Assembly (NCBI GenBank): GCA_947396885.1
Contig: CANDYH010000044.1
Location: 51,662 to 115,661, forward strand
Reading direction: 5' to 3'
DNA from: Heligmosomoides polygyrus polygyrus
Taxonomy: Eukaryota; Nematoda; Chromadorea; Rhabditida; Heligmosomidae
DNA: 64,000 nucleotides
Shown: positions 1-10,353 of the stretch, one piece after another
How positions within the stretch are numbered: the first letter of the stretch is position 1
Layout: each line of letters starts with the position of its first letter
Notes under the pieces: generated by a model
Database searches by the model: none
Told to the model about the DNA's origin: nothing
What the model saw: only the letters and a program-made list of their open reading frames with translations
Position numbers and translations under genes: made by a program

Positions 1-955
1 GTATTTATCTCACGCGAGCAGGACGGTCGCCGCGGCAGACATACAGGTTACGGAACAGCTTTTTTTGAAAGCCATTAACAATTTTTTAGATCAGTGTAAA
101 GGTGACATTATGAGGATTCCAAATATCCACATTGCTTGAAAATGCGAGCATTTTGAAGAAACCTACCAAAAATCCACTCCACGTAACTAGGTCAGATTAA
201 ACGCTACGTCAACTTTGTTTCGATTTTCGAGATCTCCTCGATGAGACGATTTCAGCGATGTAGTCGTTCCAGTAAGCTCACTGCGAACGATTCCGACGCT
301 TTGCGACGCGAAATGCGACACTAGTTATGAGCGGTACTGTAAATCTCCTCTCGAATGGTGAAACGTCGCAACTGGCAGTCAAATCGAGATGATGCGAATG
401 TAATGGGCCCGTTAACTTCTACCGTACTCCCACAAAAAGGAAACCTTAGAAACTGAAAAGCAGAAGAAAAAGTTCAGAAAATAATTCAGGAGGCCAGGTG
501 GTTGTACGTTGTTGGTTGCGAACTGGCATGTTCAACTGTGGCAACGAATGCAGTCATGTTTTATGTAACCGTTAGAAAGAAAATTTCTTATGCTACCGTA
601 CGAAATAATTACCGCCTCTTTATTAGCATTTCTTCGGTGATTTCGGAATCACTTCCGGAGAAGTTGGCCGTGGAAATCCGAGACGTTTTGCTTCACGAGT
701 GCAAGCCAGGCCGAATTGGAATTGATGTGGGCTCTCGGGCTCTCTGCAAAGCAAGGCGAACGAAAAAGCAGATAGCTGTTTCGTTTAAGCTTCAGATACT
801 CAACAAAACAGCGGTTACGTCGAAACGTCAGCCGAATAAAGTGGGGATAACACTCGAATAGTCCTACTGGACTCAAAAAAAGTTTCCCAATTAGCGTCCT
901 CGTGTTACCATTAATTAAAACTGGAAAAAACTACTAGAGTGTAATGCGAGTTATA
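1..955 (+). repeat. Dispersed repeat 'A', copy 1
   Basis: This stretch matches, in opposite orientation, about 19690-20400, and its middle part matches 13340-13660 on the plus strand. The clearest shared block is 350-600, which aligns with 19985-20230 on the minus strand. Near 800-845 it ends in a tail (GAAACGTCAGCC followed by AATAAAG) like the tails of the Penelope-like elements elsewhere in the window, but the upstream hammerhead core is not preserved. A 119-codon open stretch at 502-861 shows no family I recognise and lies within the repeat, so I do not call it a gene. It may be a non-autonomous Penelope relative; that is inference. Confidence 0.6.
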
Positions 956-1636
956 ATAAACCAGACGTTCAGAGGCCTAGAGGACGCCAAACGTCTAGTT
1001 GGGGGCTTCGACCCTAACCCCGAGAATAGAACCTTCCTCCTTTCTCCTTTAGGCCTTCTTACAGTAAAACAAAACTGGTTTTACTATACAGATTAGTGCA
1101 GTGGGATACGATAGGGCAAAATTTTCACTGCGCATATGAAGCCCATCCACCTTCCATCACATGCACGCGATTTATTCTCCGAAGCGCTCGTTCTCTACGT
1201 GTCGAGAAACACGTAATGAGAGTCCCAGTCCGGTGCTTAATCAGCAAAATCATAATTAAAATTAATCGGTATTGATCGACATCGCTTACTGTCCGACGGC
1301 AATAATACTCCGAATCCCATGGTCACTCTCTCTACCCCTGCCCCTCCTAAATACTTCTTTTTCTATGTGCTGGCAAAGAAACGGAATGTGGGTCAAGCAC
1401 GCACATGTGACACTGAGCACCGATTACCGTGTCACTACGTTGCGACGACGTCTATGACACTCCTTCTGCACTCTGACACCCGTGCCACGACTTCTGTAAG
1501 CCGACTTCAGAAATCCGACACACACTGAACGATGTTGAGGGAAAATGCTGGTACCCCCCCCTTATTCACACCCCCCGCCCCCTTAATGGTTCCCCTTCGT
1601 TGGTCCACTCGTATTGGTCGCCCTTACTCGGAACCC

Positions 1637-1880
1637 CTACGCAATTTGGACGACGTCTTCAGCGCGTCTTCTGAATACCTACGCACATTGGACGACGTCT
1701 AGAGCAGGTCTTCCGAATCTTGACTCACGACACCTAGCGCAGGTCTTCTGAATCCCTACGCACGTTAGACGACTTCATCAGCACATCTTTTGAATCCCTA
1801 CGCAAGTTGGACGACGTCTTCAGCACGTCTTCTGAATCCAGACGCACCTGAACGACGTCCAGGGCACGCCTCCTGAACCC
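1637..1880. repeat. 42-bp minisatellite, about 6 diverged units
   Basis: Units begin with CTACGCA and contain GGACGACGTCTTCAGCACGT or variants. Three consecutive units near 1757-1880 are 42 bp each, and one internal unit is rearranged. The unit length is a multiple of three, but I see no convincing protein. Confidence 0.7.
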
Positions 1881-2095
1881 CAACGCTCTGCACTCGATCC
1901 GCACTCATACCCTGACGCGTTGCCCCTTGAATATCTCGCGAACTTGGACGATCAGCCGCCAACGATCAAGGATATAGTTCGCCAGCAATCGCCCATGGTT
2001 AAGCTCAAAGAAAGCCCGGCTGGCATACTCCGCACTGAAGTAGGCATCTTTTGGCTTTAATCCCCCTCCCCGTGACGGACACGTGACATTAGCCG

Positions 2096-2097
<2 letters not shown>

Positions 2098-2167
<70 letters not shown>
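2098..2167. repeat. (AT)n microsatellite
   Basis: About 70 bp of uninterrupted AT dinucleotide directly precede the second GGGGGCTTCGCCCCC-type motif of the insertion block. Confidence 0.98.
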
Positions 2168-2170
<3 letters not shown>

Positions 2171-2470
2171 TTACCAGTCGTACGTCGGCCTAGCGCCGCC
2201 TACGACTGGTTGGGGGCTTCGCCCCCAAACCTCGAGAATAGGACGCCATGACCGCTACGGGTTTCCTATTCTTCCTTAGGCCTTCTGACCTTTATGTTAA
2301 TCGATTGATCCGACGTCAGATTCGTGTTCAGCGACCTTGATTACCCCCAGAGCCGAAGTTTCGCGCCACTTGAACGACATCCACAAAAAATCGATAATAT
2401 CGATCGATATCGATTGGCCGACTTCAGATTCGTGTTCAGCGACCTCGATTACCCCAGGGCCGAAGTTTTG

Positions 2471-2856
2471 TGCCGCCGACGTGTTCGGCACGTCTGCGAC
2501 TTGCCATGCACGATTGCCGATGTGTTTGGCACGTCTACGGCTCGCCATGCACGGTCGCCGACGTGTTCGGCACGTCTACGGCTCGCCATGCACGGTCGCC
2601 GACGTGTTCGGCACGTCTGCGGCTCGCCATGCACGGTCGCCGACGTGTTCGGCACGTCTACGGCTCGCCATGCACGGTTGCCGATGTGTTTGGCACGTCT
2701 ACGACTCGCCATGCACGGTTGCCGACGTGTTCGGCACGTCTACGACTCGCCATGCACGGTCGCCGACGTGTTCGGCACGTCTGCGACTCGCCATGCACGG
2801 TCGCCGACGTGTTCGGCACGTCTACGGCTCGCCATGCACGGTTGCCGAGGTGTTCG
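2471..2856. repeat. 41-bp minisatellite, about 9 units
   Basis: The 41-bp unit (GCCGACGTGTTCGGCACGTC, then a TACGGCTCGCCATGCACG-type half) is repeated about nine times with few differences. Because 41 is not a multiple of three, all three frames stay open and repeat the same peptide words. The long open frames here (for example 2324-3019) are therefore artefacts of the repeat, not genes. Confidence 0.95.
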
Positions 2857-2940
2857 GCTGCCGCGCCCCAACTCAGGTGTGACGGACGGACAGACACACG
2901 CACGCACAACACACGCTTGCTGCTTTATATATAGTAGGAT

Positions 2941-3260
2941 AGTAGGATTCCTTATGTGGTGCTCAACTCTTAGATGGCTTCCGTCTGGTGCTGTTCGTAG
3001 TTCGTTACAGCATATTTGATATCCACTGCCATTGCCCAGTGCCCTGTACTAGTGCCCGACAGGGTCGTTTGGCTGAGTATGAATTGATTGGAAGTTTTTT
3101 GTTTCTGGAATCCTTTGTGTTGGCACGCGCTAGAATGTCCTGGTTTACAGAACCACGTGTACCCTTGTAATAAAAACAACGCAATGCACTACAGCACCAA
3201 TATGGACTATGCGTTCTTCTACATTGAACCGCTGAACAGTGAATCTATTCGAAAATTGGG
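2941..3260 (+). repeat. Dispersed repeat 'B', copy 1
   Basis: This matches the minus strand of about 19190-19640, including the block around AATAAAAACAACGCAATGCA (3168-3190 versus its counterpart near 19360). In copy 2 it is contiguous with repeat A, so A and B are probably parts of one element. No coding potential is recognised. Confidence 0.65.
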
Positions 3261-3328
3261 GAACCCTTCGTGAAACGCAACCTACTGATTCAAATCAGTT
3301 TCATTAAGCCTCAAGTGGCTGGTATCGA

Positions 3329-3510
3329 GGTTGTGAGCTGTCATAACGATGTTTTGTTGCGATCAAAACTTCTAGCGCCAGGCGGGACTCGAACCCGCAC
3401 CTCCCTCTAACCGGGCGGGAATGCTCTACGCCATTACACCACCGGCGCCGTTTGATCGAACGCAACATCCACACCTCGTGGGACCGATCAGCACCCACCC
3501 GTATCCGGGA
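3329..3510 (-). mobile_element. tRNA-derived SINE (family 1), minus copy, left arm of a palindrome
   Basis: Read on the minus strand, it contains a tRNA-like block with acceptor halves GCGCCGG and CTGGCGC, a T-arm GCGGG-TTCGAGT-CCCGC (a good RNA polymerase III B box), and then the tail AGAAGTTTTGATCGC. The anticodon arm is not tRNA-like in this copy (11-nt loop). Positions 3329-3428 form one arm of a 100-bp inverted repeat with 3511-3610. Confidence 0.75.
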
Positions 3511-3610
3511 TAGAGCATTCCCGCCCGGTTAGAGGGAGGTGCGGGTTCGAGTCCCGCCTGGCGCTAGAAGTTTTGATCGCAACAAAACATCGTTATGACA
3601 GCTCGCAACC
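3511..3610 (+). mobile_element. tRNA-derived SINE (family 1), truncated plus copy, right arm of a palindrome
   Basis: This is the reverse complement of 3329-3428 with a single visible mismatch. It starts inside the tRNA-like part (TAGAGCATTCCC) and runs through the B box into the SINE tail. The spacer between the arms is 82 bp. Confidence 0.75.
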
Positions 3611-3879
3611 TACTGAGCTGTTTACTTTCCTCTTCACTGTAAAGGCGGGGTTCAAGAAATAGGTAGAAGAAAGGGATCTATCCTATTCCGGGGGGCCAAT
3701 AAATAAAACGTATTATATGCAACAAATCCACTTGAAACTTACCGAGCGGCCTCTGCGGAACAACATGGGACCTAAACAATAAAAGTCACAAAGAAAAAAC
3801 GAAAAAATTACATTTGTTGCGGTTGTCAAAGTGTGTGCCCTCCTCACCAGGGATGGGTGGAAATTTTGAAAATTTTCCC

Positions 3880-3985
3880 AGAAAACAGAAGACAGAAAAT
3901 CGCTTTCGTCAGAAAACAGAAATCAGAAAACAGGAAAGCCAAAAACGCCAGAAAACAGAAAATTTCGAAATTATCACACGACCTA
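3880..3985. repeat. AGAAAACAGAAA-type simple repeat
   Basis: Degenerate tandem copies of AGAAAACAGAA fill this stretch. The short open frames crossing it are low-complexity and are not called as genes. Confidence 0.7.
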
Positions 3986-4137
3986 ATTATTTTACCTAAA
4001 GATCCATTTTTCCAATAGCAAATGCTTTTGCATGACAACAAATGTAGTCGTGGACCAGCGTTTTAACTTGGAAGCTGTTGCCGGTCCAGGCTTAAGCAAA
4101 TGTGTTAAAGCATTGTTACTAGTGAGGTCTTCAGCTT

Positions 4138-4350
4138 AACCGGTTCCATGCTGATATCAGCGGCCGGCCCATCCCCGTAACACGGGTGGGTGCTGACAGA
4201 CCTCGAGGATATCGCGGATGTTACGTGCGGTCAAATAGCGCCGGTGGTGTAAGACGAACATCGCTGCCTGAAAAGCAGAAGATGCGGGTTCGAGTCCCGC
4301 CTGGCGCAAGAGTTTTGATCGCAACAAATCATCCTGTAACAGCATATAGC
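4138..4350 (+). mobile_element. tRNA-derived SINE (family 1) with a Phe-like anticodon arm
   Basis: It carries the same 5' part (CGGCCGGCCCATCCC region), tRNA-like block and tail as the other family-1 copies. In this copy the anticodon arm reads GCTGC-CTGAAAA-GCAGA, a 7-nt loop with U33 and anticodon GAA, which would be tRNA-Phe. The acceptor (GCGCCGG/CTGGCGC) and T-arm pair well, while the D-arm is abnormal. I call it a SINE, not a functional tRNA gene. Confidence 0.65.
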
Positions 4351-4599
4351 CTCTCTATCAGCGGTCCAGGCTTAAGCAAATGTTTTAGCTTGGAAGTGTT
4401 TATAAAAACTTCTATACACTCCAAATTCAATACAATCAGCAAATTGTAAATCTTGACAGATTGGTCCTAGGAGTCTCGACATCTGAAGTGTGCAACATTA
4501 CTCATCAGCTCCATTTCACAGCTATATTTCCTTGTAAGTACCTAATTTCCGCGTAGCTGAAGGTTTCCAGGCCAACCACCAATGCTGTTTACAGACACA

Positions 4600-5137
4600 T
4601 GATATTACGTCTCTGTGGAAGACCAGCAAAACCGTCGTTGCTGTACAAGAAGAGGGACGTGCACGACATTGGCAACTATCGCCCGATCTGCCTGCTGTCC
4701 GTAGTGTACAAGATGTTCACTCGAGTTATCCTGAATAGGATCAGCAGAACGCTGGACGATGGTCAGCCACGCGAACAAGCAGGATTTCGGAGAGGATTCA
4801 GCACGATCGACCACATACACACCATTACATCGAAGTCTCGCGAGAGTGCAAGCTGCCGCTGTGCCTTACGTTCATCGACCTGAAGAAGGCATTCGACTCC
4901 GTCGAAACTGAAGCGGTCGTCGAAGCCTTGCTCACTCAGGGCGCTCTACTCAGTACATCAGAGTCCTTCGAGAGCCGTACAGTGGATTCATGACCAAGAT
5001 CTCTCCATTCTACAACGGCGTCCTCATCGACGTAAGGAGAGGAGTTCGGCAGGGGGATACCATATCCCCGAAGCTCTTCAGCGCCACCCTTGAAAACGTC
5101 ATGCCTGAACTAGAATGGGAAGACATGGAGTGAAGGT
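4600..5137 (+). pseudogene. RTE-type LINE reverse transcriptase fragment, frameshifted
   Basis: The conceptual translation shows reverse-transcriptase blocks in order: DIGNYRPICLLSVVYKMFTR, EQAGFRRGFSTIDHI, then in other frames LTFIDLKKAFDSVE and RRGVRQGDTISPKLF. This order and wording are typical of the RTE clade of non-LTR elements. There are at least two frameshifts, one near 4835 and one near 4945. The catalytic FADD box would lie downstream and is lost in the run of N. No endonuclease is seen upstream, so the copy is 5' truncated. It belongs to a dead retrotransposon copy. Confidence 0.85.
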
Positions 5138-5337
5138 NNNNNNNNNNNNNNNNNNNNNNNNNNNNNNNNNNNNNNNNNNNNNNNNNNNNNNNNNNNNNNN
5201 NNNNNNNNNNNNNNNNNNNNNNNNNNNNNNNNNNNNNNNNNNNNNNNNNNNNNNNNNNNNNNNNNNNNNNNNNNNNNNNNNNNNNNNNNNNNNNNNNNNN
5301 NNNNNNNNNNNNNNNNNNNNNNNNNNNNNNNNNNNNN
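5138..5337. other. Assembly gap of 200 N
   Basis: Exactly 200 N follow the RTE fragment. The round number suggests a placeholder of unknown true size. The sequence on the far side does not continue the RTE reading frame recognisably. Confidence 0.99.
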
Positions 5338-5614
5338 GGCCGAGCTTCTCAGCAGCTAGCTTCGATGTGATGAAGGGTCCGATTTTTGATAGATTTTTTT
5401 TGTGTAAAATCGATCAAACGAATCCCTAGGTCTACATAAATTGTGTTATTTTTGGAAGTTTTGACAGCTGCTTTTCATGAAGGAAATTTTCCTTTCCTTA
5501 ATTTCGTAACGCGCTATTAGTATAAATTTCGAACCCTGGTTATTATACAGTAAAAAAATCAATTCTTTCGGCAGCAATCTTCGATATGATTAGAGAGCCT
5601 ATTTTTGCGCGTGA

Positions 5615-5697
5615 TAGTGCAGTCGTAAAAGGTACCGGTTGTCGTGCGCACACGATTCCGGGTTCCTGGTTCGGATTTCCCGCTACGCCAACCAGCT
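5615..5697 (+). mobile_element. tRNA-like SINE (family 2) fragment
   Basis: It contains a pol III A-box-like TAGTGCAGTCGT and a B-box-like GGTTCGGATTTCC about 45 bp apart. The same layout recurs at 11356 and 16195. It abuts the first unit of the 146-bp satellite. Confidence 0.5.
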
Positions 5698-6956
5698 AAG
5701 GCTGTCCAGCTGGCCTTTGGAGTGCGCCGTAAACAATGCATACAGAATCGAACCTTTCAATCAAGGGGAGGGACAGCTTGTAGACTGAGCGGTTAGGGAG
5801 TTTTATCAGAAATATGCAGCCGCCCTAGTCAGGAGTTGCTCTAAGGCTGTCCAGCTAGCGTTGGGAGTGCGCCGTGAACAATGCATACAGACTCGAACCT
5901 TTCAATCGAGTGGGCACGACAGCTTGTAGACTGAGCGGTTAGGGAGTTTTATCAGAAATATGCAGCCACCTTAGTCAGGAGTTGCTCCAAGGCTAACCAG
6001 CTGGCCTTTGGAGTGCGCCGTAAACAATGCATACAGGATCGAACCTTTCAATCGAGGGGAGGGACAGCTTGTGGACTGAGAGTTTGGGGAGTTTTGTCAG
6101 AAATTTGCAGCCGCCCTAGTCAGGAGTTACTCTAAGGCTGTCCAGCTGGCCTTTGGAGTGCGCCGTAAACAATGCATACAGAATCGAACCTTTCAATCGA
6201 GGAGGGAGGGACAGCTTGTGGACTGAGCGTTTGGGGAGTTCTACCAGAAGTTTCCTATCGCCTTACTCAGGAGTTGCTTTAAGGCTGTCCAGCTGGCCTT
6301 TGGAGTGCGCCGTAAACAATGCATACAGAATCGAACCTTTCAATCGAGGGGGAGGGACAGCTTGTAGACTGAGCGTTTGGGGAGTTTTGTCAGAAATTTG
6401 CAGCCGCCCTAGTCAGGAGTTGCTCTAAGGCTGTCCAGCTAGCGTTGGGAGTGCGCCGTGAACAATGCATACAGACTCGAACCTTTCAATCGAGTGGGCA
6501 CGACAGCTTGTAGACTGAGCGGTTAGGGAGTTTTATCAGAAATATGCAGCCACCCTAGTCAGGAGTTGCTCCAAGGCTGTACAGCTGGCCTTTGGAGTGC
6601 GCCGTAAACAATGCATACAGGATCGAACCTTTCAATCGAGGGGGAGGGACAGCTTGTGGACTGAGCGTTTGGGGAGTTCTACCAGAAGTTTCCTACCGCC
6701 TTACTCAGGAGTTGCTTTAAGGCTCTCCAGCTGGCCTTTGGAGTGCGCCGTAAACAATGCATACAGAATCGAACCTTTCAATCGAGGGGGAGGGAGAGCT
6801 TGTGGACTGAGCGTTTGGGGAGTTTTGTCAGAAATTTGCAGCCGCCCTAGTCAGGAGTTACTCTAAGGCTGTCCAGCTAGCGTTTGGAGTGCGCCGTGAA
6901 CAATGCATACAGAATCGAATCTTTCAGTCGAAGGAGGGACAGCTTGTAGACTGAGC
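5698..6956. repeat. 146-bp satellite, 8 full units plus a partial ninth
   Basis: Units start at about 5698, 5843, 5989, 6134, 6281, 6427, 6573, 6719 and 6865 with AAGGCTGTCCAGCT, spaced 145-147 bp. Each unit contains GTGCGCCGTAAACAATGCAT and ends in CTAGTCAGGAGTTGCTC. Units fall into subtypes: 2 and 6 share AGCGTTGGGAG and GAGTGGGCACG, 5 and 8 are alike, and unit 7 looks like the front of unit 3 joined to the back of unit 4. Open frames running through it are not genes. Confidence 0.95.
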
Positions 6957-9900
6957 GTTGTGAAAGTGAAGCGAGTTCGAGCAGTCTTTCTGGGATGCGC
7001 CACGCATCTAAACATTGTTAAAGCGTAAATGCGAAATGAAAAACACAAGCGTATAAGGGAAGGTCGCAGTTGTCCAAACCTTGTTTGGTGTACTATTCTA
7101 CTCCACCCTCGTTTGGAAGGATCAATATGGCGCCGCGGCACCGGAAGTGTGAAAACTGTAGTTAGGCGATTTACGGCGCTCTCAGATGGCGCGAGGGGTC
7201 ACAGAGGCAGGAGAGTGGACTGGCTCCGGAACTAATCTGGGTCCCGACCAGGGCTATGGCACATTTGACTCGTGAAAAATCGGTACGAATGAACGTAAAT
7301 TTGAAATTTAACTATCCTTCGAGTCAGAATTAACTAGGGAATGGCCTCGTAGACAATTTTTTGTTTTTAGACATTTTTTAAAGTGACACGCAGTTAGCAT
7401 TTGAGGTGAGTTTGCTCTGTAACTGGGTGACCAAAATGTCCTGCAGGCCAGTCGAAATCCCACCTGTAGAAGACAATAAGGTGTTTTCATAGGCCTCCAG
7501 ATATCTACGTTCCTGTCTTCAAGGAAACCATTTTGTGCCCACTTTAATGATACGAAAAGTGTACGGCTAACTACGAAGAAGTGTCATATGGGCAACTTTG
7601 GCAGAGTACAATCGCTAACGATTTCAACCTTGAAGGTTCCAACTTCGCAGCTTGATTTTCACTCTCGCCTGCAACGTGACAAAAGAGTATAAGCACATGC
7701 AATCTTGATATGACGAAATTAGAGTCCTCCAAAGCGGAGGCATTTTCTGAAAATAACAACACTTAAATTGTCGGATCCTTTAGTGAAGTAGATCATTGTG
7801 ATCGTGAAATACTAGGGAATCCAGAGAACTATGTGTGACTATGTATATAATGCGGAAACTAGGCTTTAAAGGGCCGAATCTCTTCCTCCATTAGCCACTT
7901 GGGAGCTGTGGGTGTAATTATCTCCCGCGAGCACAGGGGTCAGCCGCGCCGGGCAGAAATTAGGTCACTGAACTACATTTCAGACGCTCGCTATGCGATT
8001 TTCAGCTCATCGGGAAGAGAGCTCGGTGATGATCACGAATATGTCATTCAATTTGCAATGCGCTCAATTTGAAGAGCGCTACAGAAAAGCGGCGGAAAAG
8101 GCGGTTTTTTTCGCTTTTTCCGCCCAAAGACCAAAAGATAAGGCCGGTATTGTAACTGATTTGCCGTTAACAAATTCAGGAAGCGGGTAAGGTAGCATGC
8201 GACTCTTTTTTCAGCCACATATACTTATTTACTTTGATACTTTGATCGTCCTTTTGTCGGCTGCAGGTCTTCTCAGCGGGGACCACAACTCTTCCAGACC
8301 CCTCGATCTCTGGCTGCTTGCATCCAGTGAGGCGGACTCCGCTCTCTGAAAGATCTTGAGAATGAGTCTGCCCATCGCGTTGGCGGTCGTCCCAGTAGAC
8401 TCTTATGGACTCTCGGGAGCCATTCTGTGACACGGAGACTCCATCTATCTTTTTTTCAGCTATAACAATAAAAAATCCTCGTATTCATATTATTACTCAG
8501 ATGAATTTTCAAATATTACTAATGTAACAAATCGAAGTTTGCGCAAAATCTCTCTGCAAATAGGAAGAAAGTATTTTGAAAGCGATGAACCCAGCTGACG
8601 AGACAGATGCCAGAGATTTCGCCACTCATGCACTTAATCGACCTTATTGAATGTTACCATATCATCACTTGGCAGTAGCTGAAGCTCTGAAACAAACTCA
8701 AAGGAGGGGTTGGAGAGGCAAGACACCGCATGCCCTCCTTCGACTAGGATAGATCCAATGTCCTCTATGGAGCGCATTGTTAGCAACACAAGGATGCTTA
8801 TAGAACTATGTCCTAGAATTGGTGCTCCAGGCCAGACCTAAGATTATTAGGGAAAAAGATAAGCATACTTCGTATAAGGAATTTGACACTTGATTCACCT
8901 ACACTTTTCGTTAGTACATCGTTTCAAGAAAAGTGAAGAGAATCCAATTTGGTTGCTGTTTGAGGTCTTGATGCACCACCGGTTTGAAAGCAACACGCTC
9001 GCAAACGCATAGTTAATCTATTTCTTCAGCCTTTCGTTTATGTTCGAGAGGTGAATGATGGCGATGCAGATCAATCAATCAGTGATGAATCACCGTTTCC
9101 GTTCAGCCTTCCGGCTCAAGAGAGAGCAGAACACGGAACGGAACGGAAGGGCTAAAAACGGCCGGAAGCCGAAATTCGGGCGGAAACGGAAATTTAGCAC
9201 TACGCTGTTTGGGATAGTCCAGCTCTTTGGTGTTTCCCTCCTTGACGAGAAGTGAGAGTCTTTCGATGCATGCGCTGTTGTTTTTGTTGTTGTTGTTGTT
9301 GTTGTTGGTAAAGGTGAGTTCCTCTTTAAGGAATGGTAATATTCTGATAAACTGCATCTTGCGTTAATGAGTCGGATATCCGAAATCCGGAATCTGCGAA
9401 ATTGCCATTATCAGAATCATCCAAAAATCCGGGATCCTCAAAATTGCCCTTACCCGATTCATCCAAAAATCCGGGATCCTCAAATGGCCTCAAGCTTGGG
9501 CATGCCCCGTACTGAGTCTTGCGGCATGCCACCTTGCCGCAATTAGCGAGGCGTCGACCACATATCTCAGCGGCGGCAATTCTCGATCGTTTCTGGTTAA
9601 GTTAATGCCGCCGAGAACTATGGCTACATTTTCGAGACTCATAGCGTTATACGGCATCGCTACGACTTGTCCTCGATATGGCTCCAACCGCAGTGTAGGG
9701 GCCTGGGTCCCACCGTGACAGGAAAGAAAAGTACGAGATTCCCTCTGCGGTAGAGCAAGACTCTGCACGGGACCTTATACCAGTGTTTCTAATGCAGCTG
9801 AAATTTGGCTCGCAATTGGGATAAAATTGAGAAGCCTAAACGAAATCGGTTTAAAGCGGGAGCGCGGCGAAGTGAGCAGTAGCAGTTGCATGAGAGGGGA

Positions 9901-10353
9901 TACGTACTCTCGATCTTCGTAACCACACCATACCCGGTATGTATTCTCCATTCCTCTCGAGTCCCCTGCAAGTCGAAACGGGTTCACTAGAACACAATCT
10001 CTTGCCATTTTTGGACCGCACAATGGAATGTAGCAAAAAACGGAATGTGATCGTTGTCTGATGCCCTACGAGACCACATATGTCCTGTTGGAAATCTCAT
10101 GACACCTCTTGTTAGAAGTCCTCGTACGTTTGCTGAAGGCGTAAAGGGAGTTTAGCATTCAGAGAACCTCGACTCGAACACACCTGAAGATTCGACAGAT
10201 TCAGCATTTGCGTACAAACCTATGTACCACCGAGTTGTTTTATCCAGGATTTGGTGGGATTGAGTGACCATTACTTCTGTCTCATAAAGGCCGCTAAAAA
10301 TGCACGTCAATCCTTTTGTGTTCGCAGCGCTCGAAGAACAAGTGAAATTGAAG
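6957..10353. other. 3.4-kb stretch with no gene recognised
   Basis: Only simple repeats were seen here: degenerate CGGAAACGGAAA-type sequence near 9120-9200, a (GTT)n tract at 9271-9308, and two copies of a CATCCAAAAATCCGGGATCC block near 9418-9486. Open frames at 8176-8433 and 9490-9768 (both minus) have no family I can name. I looked for the missing first exons of the ASP pseudogene in this stretch and did not find them. Confidence 0.5.

Larger units (their letters stand above)
956..2940. mobile_element. Insertion block splitting repeats A and B
   Basis: In the second copy of this repeat pair (minus strand, about 20400 to 19190) the end of A runs directly into the start of B. Here the two are separated by about 2 kb. 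The block contains two copies of a motif built on a small palindrome (GGGGGCTTCGCCCCC at about 2210, and a diverged form near 1000), two minisatellites, an (AT)n tract and a purine/pyrimidine-rich right end near 2880-2935. No coding sequence is recognised. The class of the inserted element is unknown. Confidence 0.5.

Noticed and set aside
2324..3019. 231-codon open frame, with several others overlapping it on both strands
   Set aside because: It is produced by a 41-bp tandem repeat; all three frames repeat the same peptide words. There is no coding signal beyond the repeat.
3360..3455. A functional tRNA gene
   Set aside because: Acceptor and T arms are good, but the anticodon arm has an 11-nt loop and the copy belongs to a dispersed SINE family.
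6153..6866. Open frames across the 146-bp satellite
   Set aside because: The frames follow the repeat units, not a gene, and change subtype with the units. No splice or start context.
9490..9768. 92-codon minus-strand frame with protein-like composition
   Set aside because: No family recognised and no splice partners found on either side. It is left as unassigned sequence.
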